DNA of 64,000 bases from Laguncularia racemosa (GCA_037954665.1 JBBMOL010000137.1:62001-126000), one strand, 5' to 3'. Shown: positions 44,670 through 57,145, counted from the stretch's first letter. Notes: a model not told the origin generated them from the letters alone. A program made the numbers and translations.

Positions 44670-45640
44670 AGTGATGTTTGAGGAATTGATGGGGGAGATG
44701 AAGAGAATCCTAATGGGTGAACTAGAGTAGATCCATAAAAGGATGGATAGGATGGAAAGGAGTAGGGAACCGTCTAGCAGTAATATTGTCAAGCCAGGAG
44801 TAGGTAGACAGAATAGGGGAGGCATTAGGATAGATGAAGGTGAGGAATCTGATTTTGGAGATTACCAATACATGAGGGACAGGGGAAGTATCTAGAGGCG
44901 TGATAGCAATTTAGGGAGTATTAAGATGAAAATCGTAACCTTTTAGGGAACGAATGACCTACAGTTATATTTAGAGTGCGGGAAAAAATGGATCATGTGT
45001 TTGAATGTCACAACTATACTGAGGAGAAAAAGATAAAATTAGCTGTAGTAGAGTTTTCAGATTACGCTAGTATATGGTGGGATCAGTTGGTGCATAATAG
45101 GCACAGGTATGAAGAGCGATCTGTTAGCACTTAGGAGGAAATGAAAACTATTATGCAGAAGCATTTTATTCCTAGTCATTACCATAGGGACTTACTTAGG
45201 AAAGTTCAAAGGTTGATTCAAGGGAATAATAGTGTAGAGGATTATTACAAAGAGTTGGAAATAGCCATGATTAGGGCGAGAATTGAGGAGGATGATGAGG
45301 CCACTATGGCTAAATTCATCAATGGGTTAAATAGGGAGATAGCTAATGTAGTAGATCTTCACCATTACTTAGATATGAAAAAGTTGTTGCATAAAGTTAT
45401 TAAAGTAAAGCGGCAGTTAAAATATAAGAGTGAGCAAACGACTAGCTCAACTTCCAAAGCTCCATAGAAGTCCATGTGGAAGAAAAACTCCACTGATTCA
45501 AAGCCTAAGGAGGACATGAGGGCTAAGAATCCAATTGCTGCACCTAAGGGAAAGACTGACACTAAACCCCCTTCCAGGAAGAGAGATATTAAGTGTTTTA
45601 GGTGTCATTGCATCCCAATGTCCAAATAAGAGGACAATGA
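44670..45640 (+). pseudogene. Gag of element B
   Basis: Frames include MFEELMGEMKRILMGELE, a coiled-coil-like start near 44673, and LAVVEFSDYASIWWDQLV near 45040. The 108-codon frame 45141-45467 holds MQKHFIPSHYHRDLLRKVQR and DYYKELEIAMIRARIEEDDE, the classic plant gypsy gag core. A zinc-knuckle remnant CFRCHCIPMSKstop-like sequence is at about 45597-45630. Confidence 0.8.
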
Positions 45641-45849
45641 TTATTAGTGATAGTGGGGATGTAGAGAGTGTAAGCTTTGAGGAGGAGGAGGAGGAGTCAC
45701 CATCGCAGGAGTATGATGATGTAGACTTAAAGGGACCCCGTGAGTGGTGAGTTGTACATCATGAAGAGAGTGCTTAGAGTACAACCCTAGGAGGATGGTG
45801 AGGGGATCCAGCATAAACGTATTTTTCATATACGGTGTCATGTGTAGGG

Positions 45850-46714
45850 TAGGGTCTGTAGCTTAATAATCGTTAGTGGTAGTTGCACTAATGTTGCTAG
45901 CACTTTGCTAATAGAAAAGATGCAATTGAAAGCGATGAAGCATTCTAGACCATATCGATTGTAGTGGTTGAGTGATTGTGGGGAGGTTAAGGTGACTAAG
46001 CAGGTACTTATAGCCTACTCTATAGGGAGCTACAAGGACGAGATTATGTGTGATGTGGTGCCTATGCAGGCTAGCCACCTCCTGTTAAGGTGACCTTGGT
46101 AGTTCAATAGAAAGGTTATGTACGATGGGTATAAGAACCAATATGCTTTTGTTTTAAACAAAAGGAAAGTGATTCTCATGCCTTAGAAGCCATGGGAAGC
46201 TAGTGAAGATATGAAAATTGCAAAGGAATTCAGGGAAAAACACTCGAGTGCACATGAGAAAAATAAAACGAGTGAAAAACAAACATTGGTGAGCAAAGAG
46301 GGAGAATACACACGAGCATTGAGAGTAGAGGGAATAGCGGGGAGGAGTGAGTTTAAGAGTGCAGTGATGGCAAAACAACAGTTACTTGTACTTATGTATA
46401 AGGATTTATATTTTTCTAATACTGACATTAACTCTTCTATGCCTAGTGTTGTTGTCTCTTTGTTGCAAGAATTCAAAGACTTGTTCCTTGAAGAAGTGCT
46501 GCAAGGATTACCCTCTCTACGAGGGATAGAGCATCAGATTGACTTCATGCCGGGAGCATCCATTCCAAACCGGCCAGCATATAGGACCAATCCAGAGGAG
46601 GCCAAGGAAATTCAAAAACAAGTGGATGGGCTGATGGAAAAAGGGTTTGTGCGAGAGAGTCTGAGCCCATGCTCTGTTCTAATGATCTTAGTGCCCAAGA
46701 AGGATGGGACGTAG
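45850..46714 (+). pseudogene. Protease region and RT N-terminus of element B
   Basis: Protease-like sequence with SGSCTNVASTL lies near 45875-45910 and a LPMQASHLLLR-like block near 46060. The frame 46211-46714 continues into LQEFKDLFLEEVLQGLPSLR and GIEHQIDFMPGASIPNRPAY, then ends at LVPKKDGT exactly at the solo LTR insertion point. Confidence 0.8.
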
Positions 46715-46715
46715 C

Positions 46716-48247
46716 TGATAGAGCCATTTTATACTCAATCTTGGAGTCAAGGATGCTAATTCAAGTATTTTAGAGAAGTCATCTACAACTTGGATCAAGA
46801 CAAGAAATTACACCACCGGAGGAAGCACGGTTTGAGGCACGGCCAAGGTTCAAACCGTGTTACACACTGGTAAAGAAGGCGAAAATGAGGACTTTGAATA
46901 GAGAGAGACACGTCTTAAGGCACGGCCGTGGTGGAACCCGTGGGATAAACCGTGCTTGAAGCCGTGGTGGAAGATAGATGTGCCAAGGAGAAGAAAGTGT
47001 GGAACATCAACCAGATGAAGACACGGCTTGAAATTTAGCCGTGGTTGTAACCGTGCTACACACTGGACACGGATGAAGACTTGAAGATTATGCACAGACG
47101 AAGGCACGGCTTGAAATCTGGCCGTGTGTGTAACCGTGGTTCACATTGGGCGCGGTTGAAGACTTGAAGAATATGCACAGAGGATGGCACGGCTTAACCC
47201 ACGGCCGTGTGGTGGGGCGTGCCAGGCAGACGTATCTTCACTTCTCGAAATCTACTTGAAAAAGGAAAGATATTTTCGTATCTTGCTAGCAAAAGATCAC
47301 ATGCTATCCATCTAATAGTATAAATAGAGCCAACCCTAGAGGGTTAGGACAACTTTTGATCTTGGAATCTTGGATCTTGAAGAAGGAAACGCGGAGGCAG
47401 AGCAAGTAACCGGGTTCATTATGTTTCTATCTTTTATTTTCGTTTTATTGATGAACATGTGTAGCTAAGCTACTTTTCTAGCCAAAGGGTCATAGATGTT
47501 TAATTCTCCACGAATTGTGAGGTCTAATTGACTTGTATTTATTCTATTCTTTGCTTTCGGGTATTCATATATCTTCTGATCGTTTTGTCATTATTATCTT
47601 TGTTGATTGGTATGAATAGAGCTCTTCTACTCAATTAGCAAGTTAATATATTGTCAACTAGCACGTCAAATCCGTAATTGTTTGATTGTTCTAGTCTTAG
47701 TGATGCAATAACATGTTTGGTTATAAAAGAGATGATCGAATTCATGTTATGGAGGTGTGTGATCATGTTTAAATAGGTTATCTTATAATCTACTGGCATG
47801 AATTGGTAGTCTCTCTAGATCTTAATGCTATTGATAGATTAAATCCTAAGCGCTTGTCTAAGGGTTGTTTAATCAATAAGAGAAATAATTCAAAGCGCTT
47901 GTCCGAGGTTATCGAGGAAGTAAGGAGAGATAGGTTGTTAGAGCTTGTTAATAACCATAACCAATTTATCTAGAACAAGAATAGAGAACATTTGCATCGA
48001 TGATCAATTCCTAGAATTAAACCATCTTGATTCCTTTGGCTAGGCTTTTACCAATATCTGATTTTCTTACCTTGTTTTACTTTATTTGATTCACAAACAA
48101 AACCCCCCATTTTCCTTTTTCTTATTGTTCTCTTTGAATAGAAATATCTTTACCAATCCCTGTGGATTCGACCCTACTCACCACTATATGCAAATCATAT
48201 AATTGTCTAGGAGTAGGTTTTATTTTTGTTGGATTCGACACCCATCA
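46716..48247 (+). mobile_element. Solo LTR inserted in the RT of element B
   Basis: 1532 bp from tgatagagcc to gacacccatca. The target duplication gtagc is at 46711-46715 and 48248-48252, and reading frames before and after join in RT. No internal retrotransposon sequence is present. Its end, with ctgtggattcgaccctactc and gttggattcgacacccatca, is in the style of large LTRs of the Tat/Ogre/Athila kind; lineage is uncertain. A cluster of cacggccgtgg-like palindromes lies at 46820-47225. Confidence 0.92.
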
Positions 48248-48252
48248 GTAGC

Positions 48253-48775
48253 GTATGTGCATAGATTGTAGGGTGATCAACAAAGTACAATTAAGTACAG
48301 ACATCACATTCCTAGATTAGATAACATGCTTGATGAGTTGTGTGGTGCATGCTTGTTTTCGAAAATTGACCTTAAAAATTGTTATTACCAAATTCGTATG
48401 AAAGAGGGTAATGAGTGGAAAACTTCCTTTAAAACCAAACATAGCCTATATGAATGGATGGTAATACCTTTTGGGTTGACTAATGCACCTAGTACCTTCA
48501 TGAGGTTAATGAATCATGTATTGTGTTCATTCATAGAAAAATTTGTTATAGTTTATTTTGATGATATTTTGATATACAGCAAGACATTGGATGATCATGT
48601 ACAATATCTGCAAAGTATTTTTACCGTTTTAAAGGAAAACCAATTATATGCCAACTTGAAAAAGTGCATGTTTTGTATAGAATCTGTGGTTTTCCTTGGT
48701 TTTGTTGTAAGGGCAGATGGAATAGTTGTAGATGAGGAGAAAGTAATGCCAATCCAAGATTGGCCAACACCCTAG
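48253..48775 (+). pseudogene. RT core of element B
   Basis: Right of the solo LTR the frame continues with RRLD-like sequence and MLDELCGACLFSKIDLKNCY, then MVIPFGLTNAPSTFMRLMNH and IVYFDDILIYSKT, with the catalytic DD intact. It ends at a TAG near 48774. Confidence 0.85.
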
Positions 48776-49330
48776 AATGCCAATGATGTCAGGAACTTCC
48801 ACGGTCTAGCCAATTTCTACAGGCGATTCATGAGAGACTTCAACTCCATTGCTGCTCCACTAAATGATCTAGTGAAGAAAAATGCCAAATTCAAGTGGAC
48901 CAAAAACATGAGCAAGCATTCCAGACATTAAAAGGTAAGTTAACTAACGCTCCTTTGTTAGTATTACCAAATTTTGATAAGGTTTTTGAGATCGAATGTG
49001 ATGCTTCCGGGAAAGGTATCGGTGGTGTTTTAATGCAGGATTCTAAACTAATAGCCTACTTCAGTGAGAAACTCCATGGTGCTGCATTGAATTATCCAGT
49101 ATATGATAAGGAGTTGTATGCTTTAGTGAGAAAGTTGTATACATGACAGCATGACCTATAGCCCAAGGAGTTCATCATCCATTATGATCATGAGAGCTTG
49201 AAGTACTTGAAAACGTAGGGAAAGCTGAACAAAAGGTACGCTAAGTGGTTGGAGTTCATTGAAATCTTTCCACATGTCATCAAATACAAGCAAGGCAAGG
49301 AAAATGTGGTAGCTGATGCCATTTCTAGGA
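48776..49330 (+). pseudogene. RNase H of element B
   Basis: Contains VLPNFDKVFEIECDASGKGI near 48960 and ALNYPVYDKELYALVRKL near 49082, then a TGA at about 49144, then KQGKENVVADAISRR near 49280, the link to integrase. Confidence 0.82.
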
Positions 49331-50727
49331 GGTATTCCTTACTAACCTCTTTACATACTAAATTGCTTGGGTTTAAAAGTATGAAAGAACTATATGAACA
49401 TGATGCTGATTTTAATCAAATTTGGGCTGCTTGTTCTGAAAGTAGGTATGGGGACTACTATAGGCATGAGGGATATTTGTTTAAGAAAGATAAATTGTGT
49501 GTACCTAGGAGTTTCATACATGAATTGCTAGTAAGGGAGACGTATGGGGGCGATCTCATGGGACATTTTGCAGTAAATAAAACCTTGGATATCTTGCATG
49601 AGCATTTTTACTAGCCTAAGATGAGACATGATTTATAACTTATGTGTGACAAGTGCATTGCATGTAGGAAGGCTAACTCTAAAGTCATGCCCCATGAGGA
49701 GTATCTTCCCTTACTTGTGCCTAGTCAACTTTGGACTAACATTTCCATGGGTTTAATATTAGGTTTGCTTAGATTTCATAATAGTAAAGATAGCATATTT
49801 GTGGTCATCAAAAGGTTTAGTAAAATGGCTTACTTTATTGCCTATGCTAAAACTAATGACACTCGAAATATAGCCGATTTATTCTTTAGGGAGGTCATTA
49901 GATTACATGGTTTACCTAACTCTATCGTTAGTGATAGAGATGTGAAATTTTTTAGCCACTTTTGGCGCACCTTATGAAATAGGCTAGGCACTAAACTATT
50001 GTTTTCTATTGTGGTAGATCCTCAAATAGATGGACAAACAGAAGTTGTTAATAGGACACTTTCCACATTGCTACGTGCTGTGATTGATAAAAATTTGAAG
50101 CAATAGGAAACATCTTTGCCTCATGTAGAGTTTGCATATAATAAGACTATACATTCTACTATATCTTACTCTCCATTTGAGGTTGTGTATGGTTTTAATC
50201 CCTTAACTCCATTAGATATATTGCCTTTACCTACTAACGAGTTTATTGATCTTGATGGCATAAAGAAGGCAGAATTTGTTAGGGATTTACATATGCAGGA
50301 ACAGGCTAATATTGAAAAGAAGAATGAACACTATGCCCAACAAGCAAATAAAGGACCTATCAAAACTATATTTCAGCTTGGTGATTAGGTTTAGGTACAC
50401 CTAAGGAAGGAACATTTTGCTGAACAACGCAAAACCAAGTTGCATCCTAGGGGCGATGGACCTTTCCAAGTGGTGGAGCGCATCAATGATAATGCTTACA
50501 AGATAGATCTGCCATGCCACTATGGTAACGTTAGTGCTACCTTTAACATTTCTAACCTTACTCTTTATGATGCAGGTGATTCGAGGACGAATCTTTTCGA
50601 TGAAGGAGGGAATGATGAGGATCTTCTAGCATCACAAAGGAAGGAGCCAAAATCTCACGATCCATTACATGGTATTGGAAGTCCAATGACCCGAGTTAGA
50701 GCTAAAATGATGAACAAATCTCTATAA
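49249..50727 (+). pseudogene. Integrase of element B
   Basis: Zinc-finger part: DLMGHFAVNKTLDIL near 49550 and LMCDKCIACRKANSK near 49640, with stops between. The core reads SIFVVIKRFSKMAYFIAYAK near 49790, where the first catalytic Asp position is Lys-altered, and SIVSDRDVKFFSHFWRTL near 49920. The tail, 50440-50727, includes GDGPFQVVERINDNAYKIDL and a terminal TRVRAKMMNKSL. Confidence 0.82.
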
Positions 50728-51020
50728 GGACTAGTCATGGACTTGCAAGCTTAGGAATCAAGCTACACAAAAGAAGAACATACATGTGTTAACTTGATTT
50801 ACGTGACTATGGAAGGATGAAATAATTGAAGGACATTATATATTTGCATGGATGCTACATTAGAGGATACATTCGGTTTTGTTAATATTTATTTTTATTT
50901 GTTGCTTGTTTTCCATGTTATTTAGTTGCTTACTTGGTGACATAAGGATAAGGATAGAATAGGCAACTTAGGATTTTTATGTTGTTTTACAAAAGAACTT
51001 TTCTATAAAATTCTTAACCA

Positions 51021-51231
51021 AGGATGTGAGTCTAAGAATGTCCCCAATTTGATCCTTAGCATGTTTTATTCACCATCTTGTAAAACTGATAAATGTATTT
51101 GCTAGAATGCACAACAATTATGTAATACAAAAGTAAATACTAAATTAATATCCTTAGGGTTTAGTTGTTCATGGAGGAACCTCATAGCTAGATTTTGTAA
51201 GCCCTTGGCTCGGGCTTTGGTGATTCTGAAT
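51021..51231 (-). repeat. Truncated 3' LTR of element C
   Basis: Matches 55495-55702: gatccttagcatgttttattc, gctagaatgcacaacaatta and cccttggctcggg are shared. It adjoins the end of element B. Confidence 0.75.
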
Positions 51232-51531
51232 CTCCTTGGCTCGCTTAACTCCACTTAGGCTCTCTTCCTTTGTTGACGGTCCTACTATAAGATCCAATGG
51301 AACAATAGGATTATGGCTATACACAACTTCAAATGGAGACTTACTGGTTGAACTATGAGTAGACCTATTGTAAGCAAACTCAATAATAGGAAGACATAAG
51401 TGCCAATTAGTAAGATTTTTGCCAACTGTTGCTCTTAGTAATGTGCTAAGAGTACGATTAACAACTTTAGTCTGGCCGTCAGTCTAGGGATGGCAAGAGG
51501 TACTATACATAAGTTTAGTACTAAGTCTTCT

Positions 51532-52065
51532 TCATAGTATCTTCCAGAAGAAGCTAAGAAACTTACTGTCTCTATCAGACACTATACAGTGTGGAACACC
51601 ATGCAATTTAATAATCTCCTGCTCAGAAAGGTTAGCTATAAAAAGAGCATCATTTGTCTTATAACAAGGCACAAAATAGGACGTTTTATTGAATCTGTCA
51701 ACAACCACCATGATAGAATCCTTTCCCCTTTGAGTCTTAGGCAGATCCAAAACAAAATTTATACTGATATTAGTCCAAGGTTTAGTAGGTATAAGCGAAG
51801 GCTTATATTCACCCTGAACGCTTTTCTTTCCTTTTGCCCTTTTGCAAGCTACACACCTTTCCAGCATCCTGTGAATATCTCTTATCATACCCTTCCAATA
51901 ACAATTTTCTTTTAACATGGCTAGGGTTCTCTTCTCACCAAAATGACTAGACAATCCTCTTACATATGTTTCCCTCACCAACAAGTCCCTTACAAACTCA
52001 CAAGGTATACACAAATATCTAACTTTATACAAAAACCCCTCAATCATGTAATATCCTTCAAACAT
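51532..52065 (-). pseudogene. Integrase of element C
   Basis: The 177-codon frame carries SSHFGEKRTLAMLKENC, RCVACKRAKGK as the CC pair, WTNISINFVLDLPKTQRGKD for the first Asp region (Asn-Phe in place of usual Asp-Phe) and HCIVSDRDSKFLSFFWK for the second. It continues past stops toward 51240. Confidence 0.82.
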
Positions 52066-52805
52066 TTCTCAATAATTGCTTTCAGATAATCATCATGCAT
52101 ATATTGTTCCTTCAGCAATTTAAAACCAACTAGTTTCGATTGAAGAAAAGTGATAAGTACATACCTGTGTGATAAAGTGTCAGTTACCATATTTTGGTTA
52201 CTCTTCTTATACTTAATCATATATGCAAAACTCTCTAGAAACTTCACCCATTTGGCTTGGCATTTAGACAAATTTTGCTGACCCCTGAAATGTTTTAGTG
52301 ACTCATGATTGGTGTAGATGATGAATTCTCTCAAAAAGAGAGAGATAATGTTGCCATGTCATCAAATCCTTCACTAAGGAATAGAATTAAAATCATATAT
52401 AGAGTAGTTCAAAGTTGCACCACTCAACTTTTCACTAAAGTAGGTAATAGGCCTCTTATCCTACATCAACATAGCACCAATTCCTATATCAAAAGCATCA
52501 CATTCTAACTCAAAAACTTTATCAAAATTAGCTAAAGACAATACTGGAGCACTAGTAAGTTTTCCTTATACCTCTTCAAAACTCTTTTAGGCCTTCTCAC
52601 CATAAATGAAAGGAACTTTTTTCTTAGTTAGTTCAATTAATGGATTGACAATACTACTAAAATTATGGATAAAGTGCCTATAAAATGAAGTTAATCCATG
52701 GAAACTCCTTACTTTTGCGATTGACTTTAGTGTTAGCCATTCTCTAATAGCCCTCACTTTCTCCTCATCAACCTTAACACCAAAACCGGATATAATAAAT
52801 CCCAA
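52044..52805 (-). pseudogene. RT connection and RNase H of element C
   Basis: 52587-52805 reads GFIISGFGVKVDEEKVRAIR and VRSFHGLTSFYRHFIHNFSS. 52044-52334 reads REFIIYTNHESLKHFRGQQN and AKWVKFLESFAYMIKYKKS, the end of RNase H. The middle, 52335-52586, is in other frames. Confidence 0.82.
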
Positions 52806-52886
52806 ATATGTTATCTTAGTTTAGTAGAAAGAACACTTTTGGAGATTTGCAAACAATTGTTGTGCCCTCAAAACTAAAAATATCGC

Positions 52887-53729
52887 CTAAAGATGCTCCA
52901 CATGATTTTCTAAGCTTTTGTTGTATATCAGAATATCATCAAAATAAACAATAACAAATTTACCTAGAAACTCCTTCATTACATGATTCATTAACCTTAT
53001 AAATGTGCTAGGAGCACTACTCAAACCAAACAGCATAACCATCCATTTGTACAGTTCATGGCATGTTTTAAAAGTGGTCTTCCACTCATCTCCTTCTCTC
53101 ATCCGAATTTGATGATATCTACTTTTAAGATCCACCTTAGAGAACACTTGTGCACCATATAGTTCATCTAACATATCATTAAGTCTAGGAATAGGATACC
53201 TGTATTTTGTTGTAATTTTGTTGATGACTCAGCTATCAATGCACATTCTCTAAGTACCATCCTTCTTAGGGACAAAAAAGGCTGGAACAGCACAAGGACT
53301 GAGATTCTCCCTAACAAAACCCTGTTCAATTAGCTCATCCACTTGATGTTTTAATTCCTTAGCCTCTTCGGGATTTATACGATACGTAGGTCGATTTGGT
53401 AAAACTAACGTAAGTAAGAAGTCGATGGCATGCTCTATACCTCTCAAAGGTTGTAAACCCTCTGGCAAATCATCAGTAAAAAGGTCACTATACTCATCCA
53501 ATACTTGAGATATTGTAAGGGGTAGATGTTGACGCCCCTCCATCCCTAGGGCATATCTCATTTGCAACATATATACTAGGCTTTCATTTGTTATGGCCTC
53601 CTTTAACTCAGTCTGTCCCATCAATAAGACCTTTTTCCTCTTAGATTTCTTAGCTTGTATTGGAACCGCTTTGATCTCTGATAGTCTATTGATCTGTTGT
53701 TGAACCTCTTGGACCTTTGAAGGTGACAT
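52887..53729 (-). pseudogene. Reverse transcriptase of element C
   Basis: 53250-53729 contains ISQVLDEYSDLFTDDLPEGL and GIEHAIDFLLTLVLPNRPTY, ending in FFVPKKDGT. 52887-53174 contains GAQVFSKVDLKSRYHQIRMR and FVIVYFDDILIYNKS with the DD pair intact. A stop-containing gap of 75 bp separates them. Confidence 0.85.
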
Positions 53730-53768
53730 TGGGCTCAGGATGATATGATTGCCCTCTTTCTGGAATAC

Positions 53769-54062
53769 CTAGGTATTTCTGAAGCCATCATGTAAAATCC
53801 TCTTATCATACAACCAAAGCCTGCCAAGTAATATATGGGATGTACACATAGGAAGAATATCACATTTAATTTCGTCATGATATTTATCCCCTATATTGAA
53901 AGGTACCCTAGCTCTTTGGGTCATATGGAAACTCCCTTGCTCACATAGCCAATGTAATTTGTAGGGTTTTGGAAGCGGGGTAGTTACAAGTTTCAATTTC
54001 GATACTAATGAGGCAACCATAACATTAGTACAATTACTACCATCAATAATAATGACACACAA
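53769..54062 (-). pseudogene. Protease region of element C
   Basis: The frame begins MCVIIIDGSNCTNVMVASLV, a retropepsin start in which the order around the active site is changed (IDGSNC rather than D-S/G-G-SC). It continues KPYKLHWLCEQGSF and CDILPMCTSHILLGRLWLYD, which are normal for plant gypsy proteases. Confidence 0.78.
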
Positions 54063-54880
54063 ATTACCTTACACCTTACAAGAAGTGTGAAATGAGTTTT
54101 CTCTTTGCTAGTCATCAATAGTTGTAAAAGAAGTCAAGGCTCAGCGCATTACATTAGCAAACAAATACAAATCACTTGACATTGTGGCTTACTAACTTTA
54201 ACAAACTAATAATACACTTTGCTACACCCACCACGACAACACACACTTTCACACCCACGGTGCAACAAACACCCTCTACAACACAACTCACTCTACCACA
54301 CACACACTTCCTCAATCACGGTGTAAGCTTCAAACACAACTCCACTTACACTTCATGTGCATCACTTCCTCAATCCACAAAACACTCACTTCACTACACA
54401 ATCACAGCTCAATAAATTGAAATACTACTCTTAATGCAACTTCTCCACAAATGATAAGAAGCAATTCAAAATTCAAATAACATTTAATTAATACTACACA
54501 ATAACTTCTTCAAACTTAATGAATATGTTTGAATTTCAAATAATTTCCCTAATCTCCACACAAGGCACAACTGAAAATTGCAGATGACGCTCCTCAATTT
54601 CCAAAAACACAAACAAGTAATTCACTCTTCTTTGTCTCAATGAATGTAATTTCAATTCCGAATAAGCACAAAGGAAACACACCTCCTTCCCCTACGGCAA
54701 GTTCAAGAAGACAAAGGCTACTACAAGTACTCCACATCCACTTCAACAACACAATTATAATGCAACAGAAATCACAATCAACTACTACAATCTCACTTCA
54801 GCAATTCAGATCAAGAAGTCAATTTAAGAACCCTAAATGTCAAATGAAGTTCACATAATTCCCCTTCTCAAAACCATGCT
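54063..54880. other. CA-rich stretch in place of gag, element C
   Basis: Between protease and primer site the DNA is rich in cacaa and acacac words (54225-54420), with no gag signature on either strand. A gag deletion with filler, or complete decay, would both explain it. Confidence 0.5.
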
Positions 54881-54881
54881 C

Positions 54882-54892
54882 TGATACCAAAT
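54882..54892 (-). promoter_or_regulatory. Primer binding site, element C
   Basis: The minus strand reads ttggtatcaga next to the LTR edge, matching the initiator methionine tRNA end. It fixes the element's orientation. Confidence 0.8.
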
Positions 54893-54895
54893 TAT

Positions 54896-55700
54896 GATGT
54901 GCCTTGATTCCAAAACACAAGCTCATAATACAAATGAATAATCAACTAAACAATTAGTACTCAAAATGGTATGATGAACTTGATTCCAAATAAGCAAATA
55001 CCAAATGGATGTAAGAAAAAATAAGTATGTGTTCTTCGATGGAAGGGAACGCAATTGCACTAAAATTCAATTTCAAATTGAAATAATCAAATCTAAAAAT
55101 TATAACCCTAAATCACATGAATGAATAAGTAACCACAAATTGTACTTAGATATTACTCACTAAACACAATTTGTAACACAACAAAAGTAAGATTGATATG
55201 ACTCATAATCTACTCTTGTTGATTCTTGCCGCAATTTCACAAAGAAATTGATAAGAGATCTTTGATTGCAAAGAAGGACCCTCATGACTTAAAGTGTATG
55301 TTCTTTCAAAAATATCAAAAAGCTCCTCAAAAACCCTAGTTAGCAAGTATTTATACTTACTCCAATTAGGGTAAAAATGTACTAAAAATTACAAAGATAC
55401 CATTAAGTGGCTAGTTTTCCAAAGGACTAATTACAAAAATAAAAATGGTCTTCAAGTGGCCGGTTCTTAAATTCAAGTGAACACATTGTGGACTATTGGA
55501 TGTAAGTCCAAAAATGTCCTAAATTTGATCCTTAGCATGTTTTATTCACTATCTTGTAAAATCGATAAATATACTTGCTAGAATGCACAACAATTATGTA
55601 ATACAAAAGTAGATACTAAATCAATATCCTCAGGGTTTAGTTGTTCATGGAGGATCCTCATAGCTAAATTTTGTAAACCCTTGGCTCGGGCCCTAGTGAC
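54896..55700 (-). repeat. 5' LTR of element C
   Basis: It begins tgatgtgccttg by the primer site; the outer edge near gggccctagtgac is less certain. Only its right 210 bp have a partner in the window. Confidence 0.6.
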
Positions 55701-55704
55701 TGGG

Positions 55705-56880
55705 CTCGTGGGAATTAGATTCCTATCACAGACTCATTTCTATCTCCAAAAAGTTATAGGCTAAAGTAAAAACAATAATACCTCTTCGAGCTAGCTATCA
55801 AGAAATCTAGCTACTCTTGACTCACTATATCATGTTAAAGACCAATCAGTCTCTATCTATAGATCGAAGTAGAAACACTAATCAACATCTATCTCTATCT
55901 CTCTTCTCCAATTGCCTCTCTTTCCTCTAGTTAGAAAAATTAGATCTTTGACTAATATTCAGTTCCTCTTTTTTTGAATCCCACTTTAAACACAAAGTTG
56001 AGCACTTTTTGTAAATCCCATTTAGAAAAATCAAATCTTTATTTGATATTTGATTTCTCTTTTAATGGTAAATTAATGATTTTGACTTATATCCACAAAC
56101 CCTCATTCAATAAACTAAAGAATCAAAATAGAGAATAACCTATGAAAAAGAAAAGATTCCAAATATAATCCATAATCATGAATAATTAGAAAAGTTGAGA
56201 TAAATAATGAGTCGATTTAAAAATCTAGGGAATTTTTTTGATAAGATAGAGATTGCTTGGGGTTATGGTGGCATAAAGTGTAATTATGGGATGTGATAAT
56301 CAACAGACTCGTGATAGTTGTTCATAGGTCTCCCTCGCATTGAATAGTTATTATGGTCAACTAAAGATTATAATAGGCCCATTTTATGGAATAACTGGCT
56401 AATTGCAATTCTATTCCCCTTTTATTTAATGAAATGAATGGATCATTAGTTTTTAATAAAAAAGGTGGAAAATAGAAAATGTGAAATAAATCCAAAAATA
56501 AAAAAAGGGAAAAAAGAAGTAAGAACAAATTGGAAGAAAAAAGGAAAAATAGGAAAATCGAAAAAAAAGAAAAAAGACAAAAAGAATTACAAAGTTAGAT
56601 AGCTTAAAAATGAGGGGAAAACATTCTATTTGACTAATTAATACATATAGTATATGGTTTTAAAAACTATTATTTAGAGAATAATGGATAGATCATAATG
56701 ATAACGGAGATAGTGATAACTAGTTTTACAACTATTCACTCAAGAAATAAACATTATACTTGCATGTAAAAACATGTAACATTTTCAATATAATCATATA
56801 TAGTTTTGAAGATTTTTAACGAGTGCATTTCCTCACTACACTTGTAGAGGCTGGGTCAATTCTTTATTTAATCTAATCAT
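55705..56880. other. Spacer without recognisable gene
   Basis: AT-rich, with stretches of A and G near 56455-56590 (for example gaaaaaaaagaaaaaagac). No gene or clear transposon feature was seen. It does not obviously match the upstream region of copy 1 or 2. Confidence 0.4.
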
Positions 56881-56884
56881 GAAG

Positions 56885-57145
56885 TAGTAATACCATGCTA
56901 TTGTAAAAAAATTTAGCTAATTGAGTTCATAAATTGCCCTAGCCGACCTACTCACACTCTTATGCACCCAAATGAAGGCAAATACTGCATTAGCCTTTAG
57001 TGGTTCTATATGATGTAGTATACTTATTTTAATAAAAATATGACATGCATGATGATGATAGAAGAGTCCAAACCAAATGCTACAAATAAGAGACCTTAAA
57101 GCTCACTTCTCCACAACCCACTTCACACACTTACTGAATTTAAAC
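56885..57145 (+). promoter_or_regulatory. Promoter of repeat-protein copy 3, TATA decayed
   Basis: It matches copy 1 from gctattgtaaaaaaattt through aataaaaatatgacatgcat. CATGCATG is at 57044-57051. Two features have decayed: the neighbouring TGACG reads TGATG, and ctataaaag reads ctacaaata at about 57080-57088. The leader acttctccacaacccacttc is preserved. Confidence 0.65.

Larger units (their letters stand above)
43465..51018 (+). mobile_element. Ty3/gypsy retrotransposon B, interrupted and end-truncated
   Basis: Plus-strand element. A partial 5' LTR (43465-43797) is followed by primer-site-like agtatcagagctttgg at 43801. Gag, protease, RT, RNase H and integrase follow to 50727. The RT is split by a 1532-bp solo LTR. 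About 60 bp at 50960-51018 match the inside of the 5' LTR (caacttaggatttt and aacttttctataaaattctt), so the 3' LTR is truncated where element C begins. Several stops are present. Confidence 0.82.
51019..55700 (-). mobile_element. Ty3/gypsy retrotransposon C lacking gag
   Basis: Minus-strand element. Protease, RT, RNase H and integrase run from 54062 down to about 51240. The primer site, seen as tctgataccaa at about 54882-54892, lies only 820 bp from the protease, and no gag was recognised there. The right LTR is about 54896-55700; only its outer 210 bp are repeated at the left, 51021-51231, so the left LTR is truncated. Exact ends are uncertain. Confidence 0.75.
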
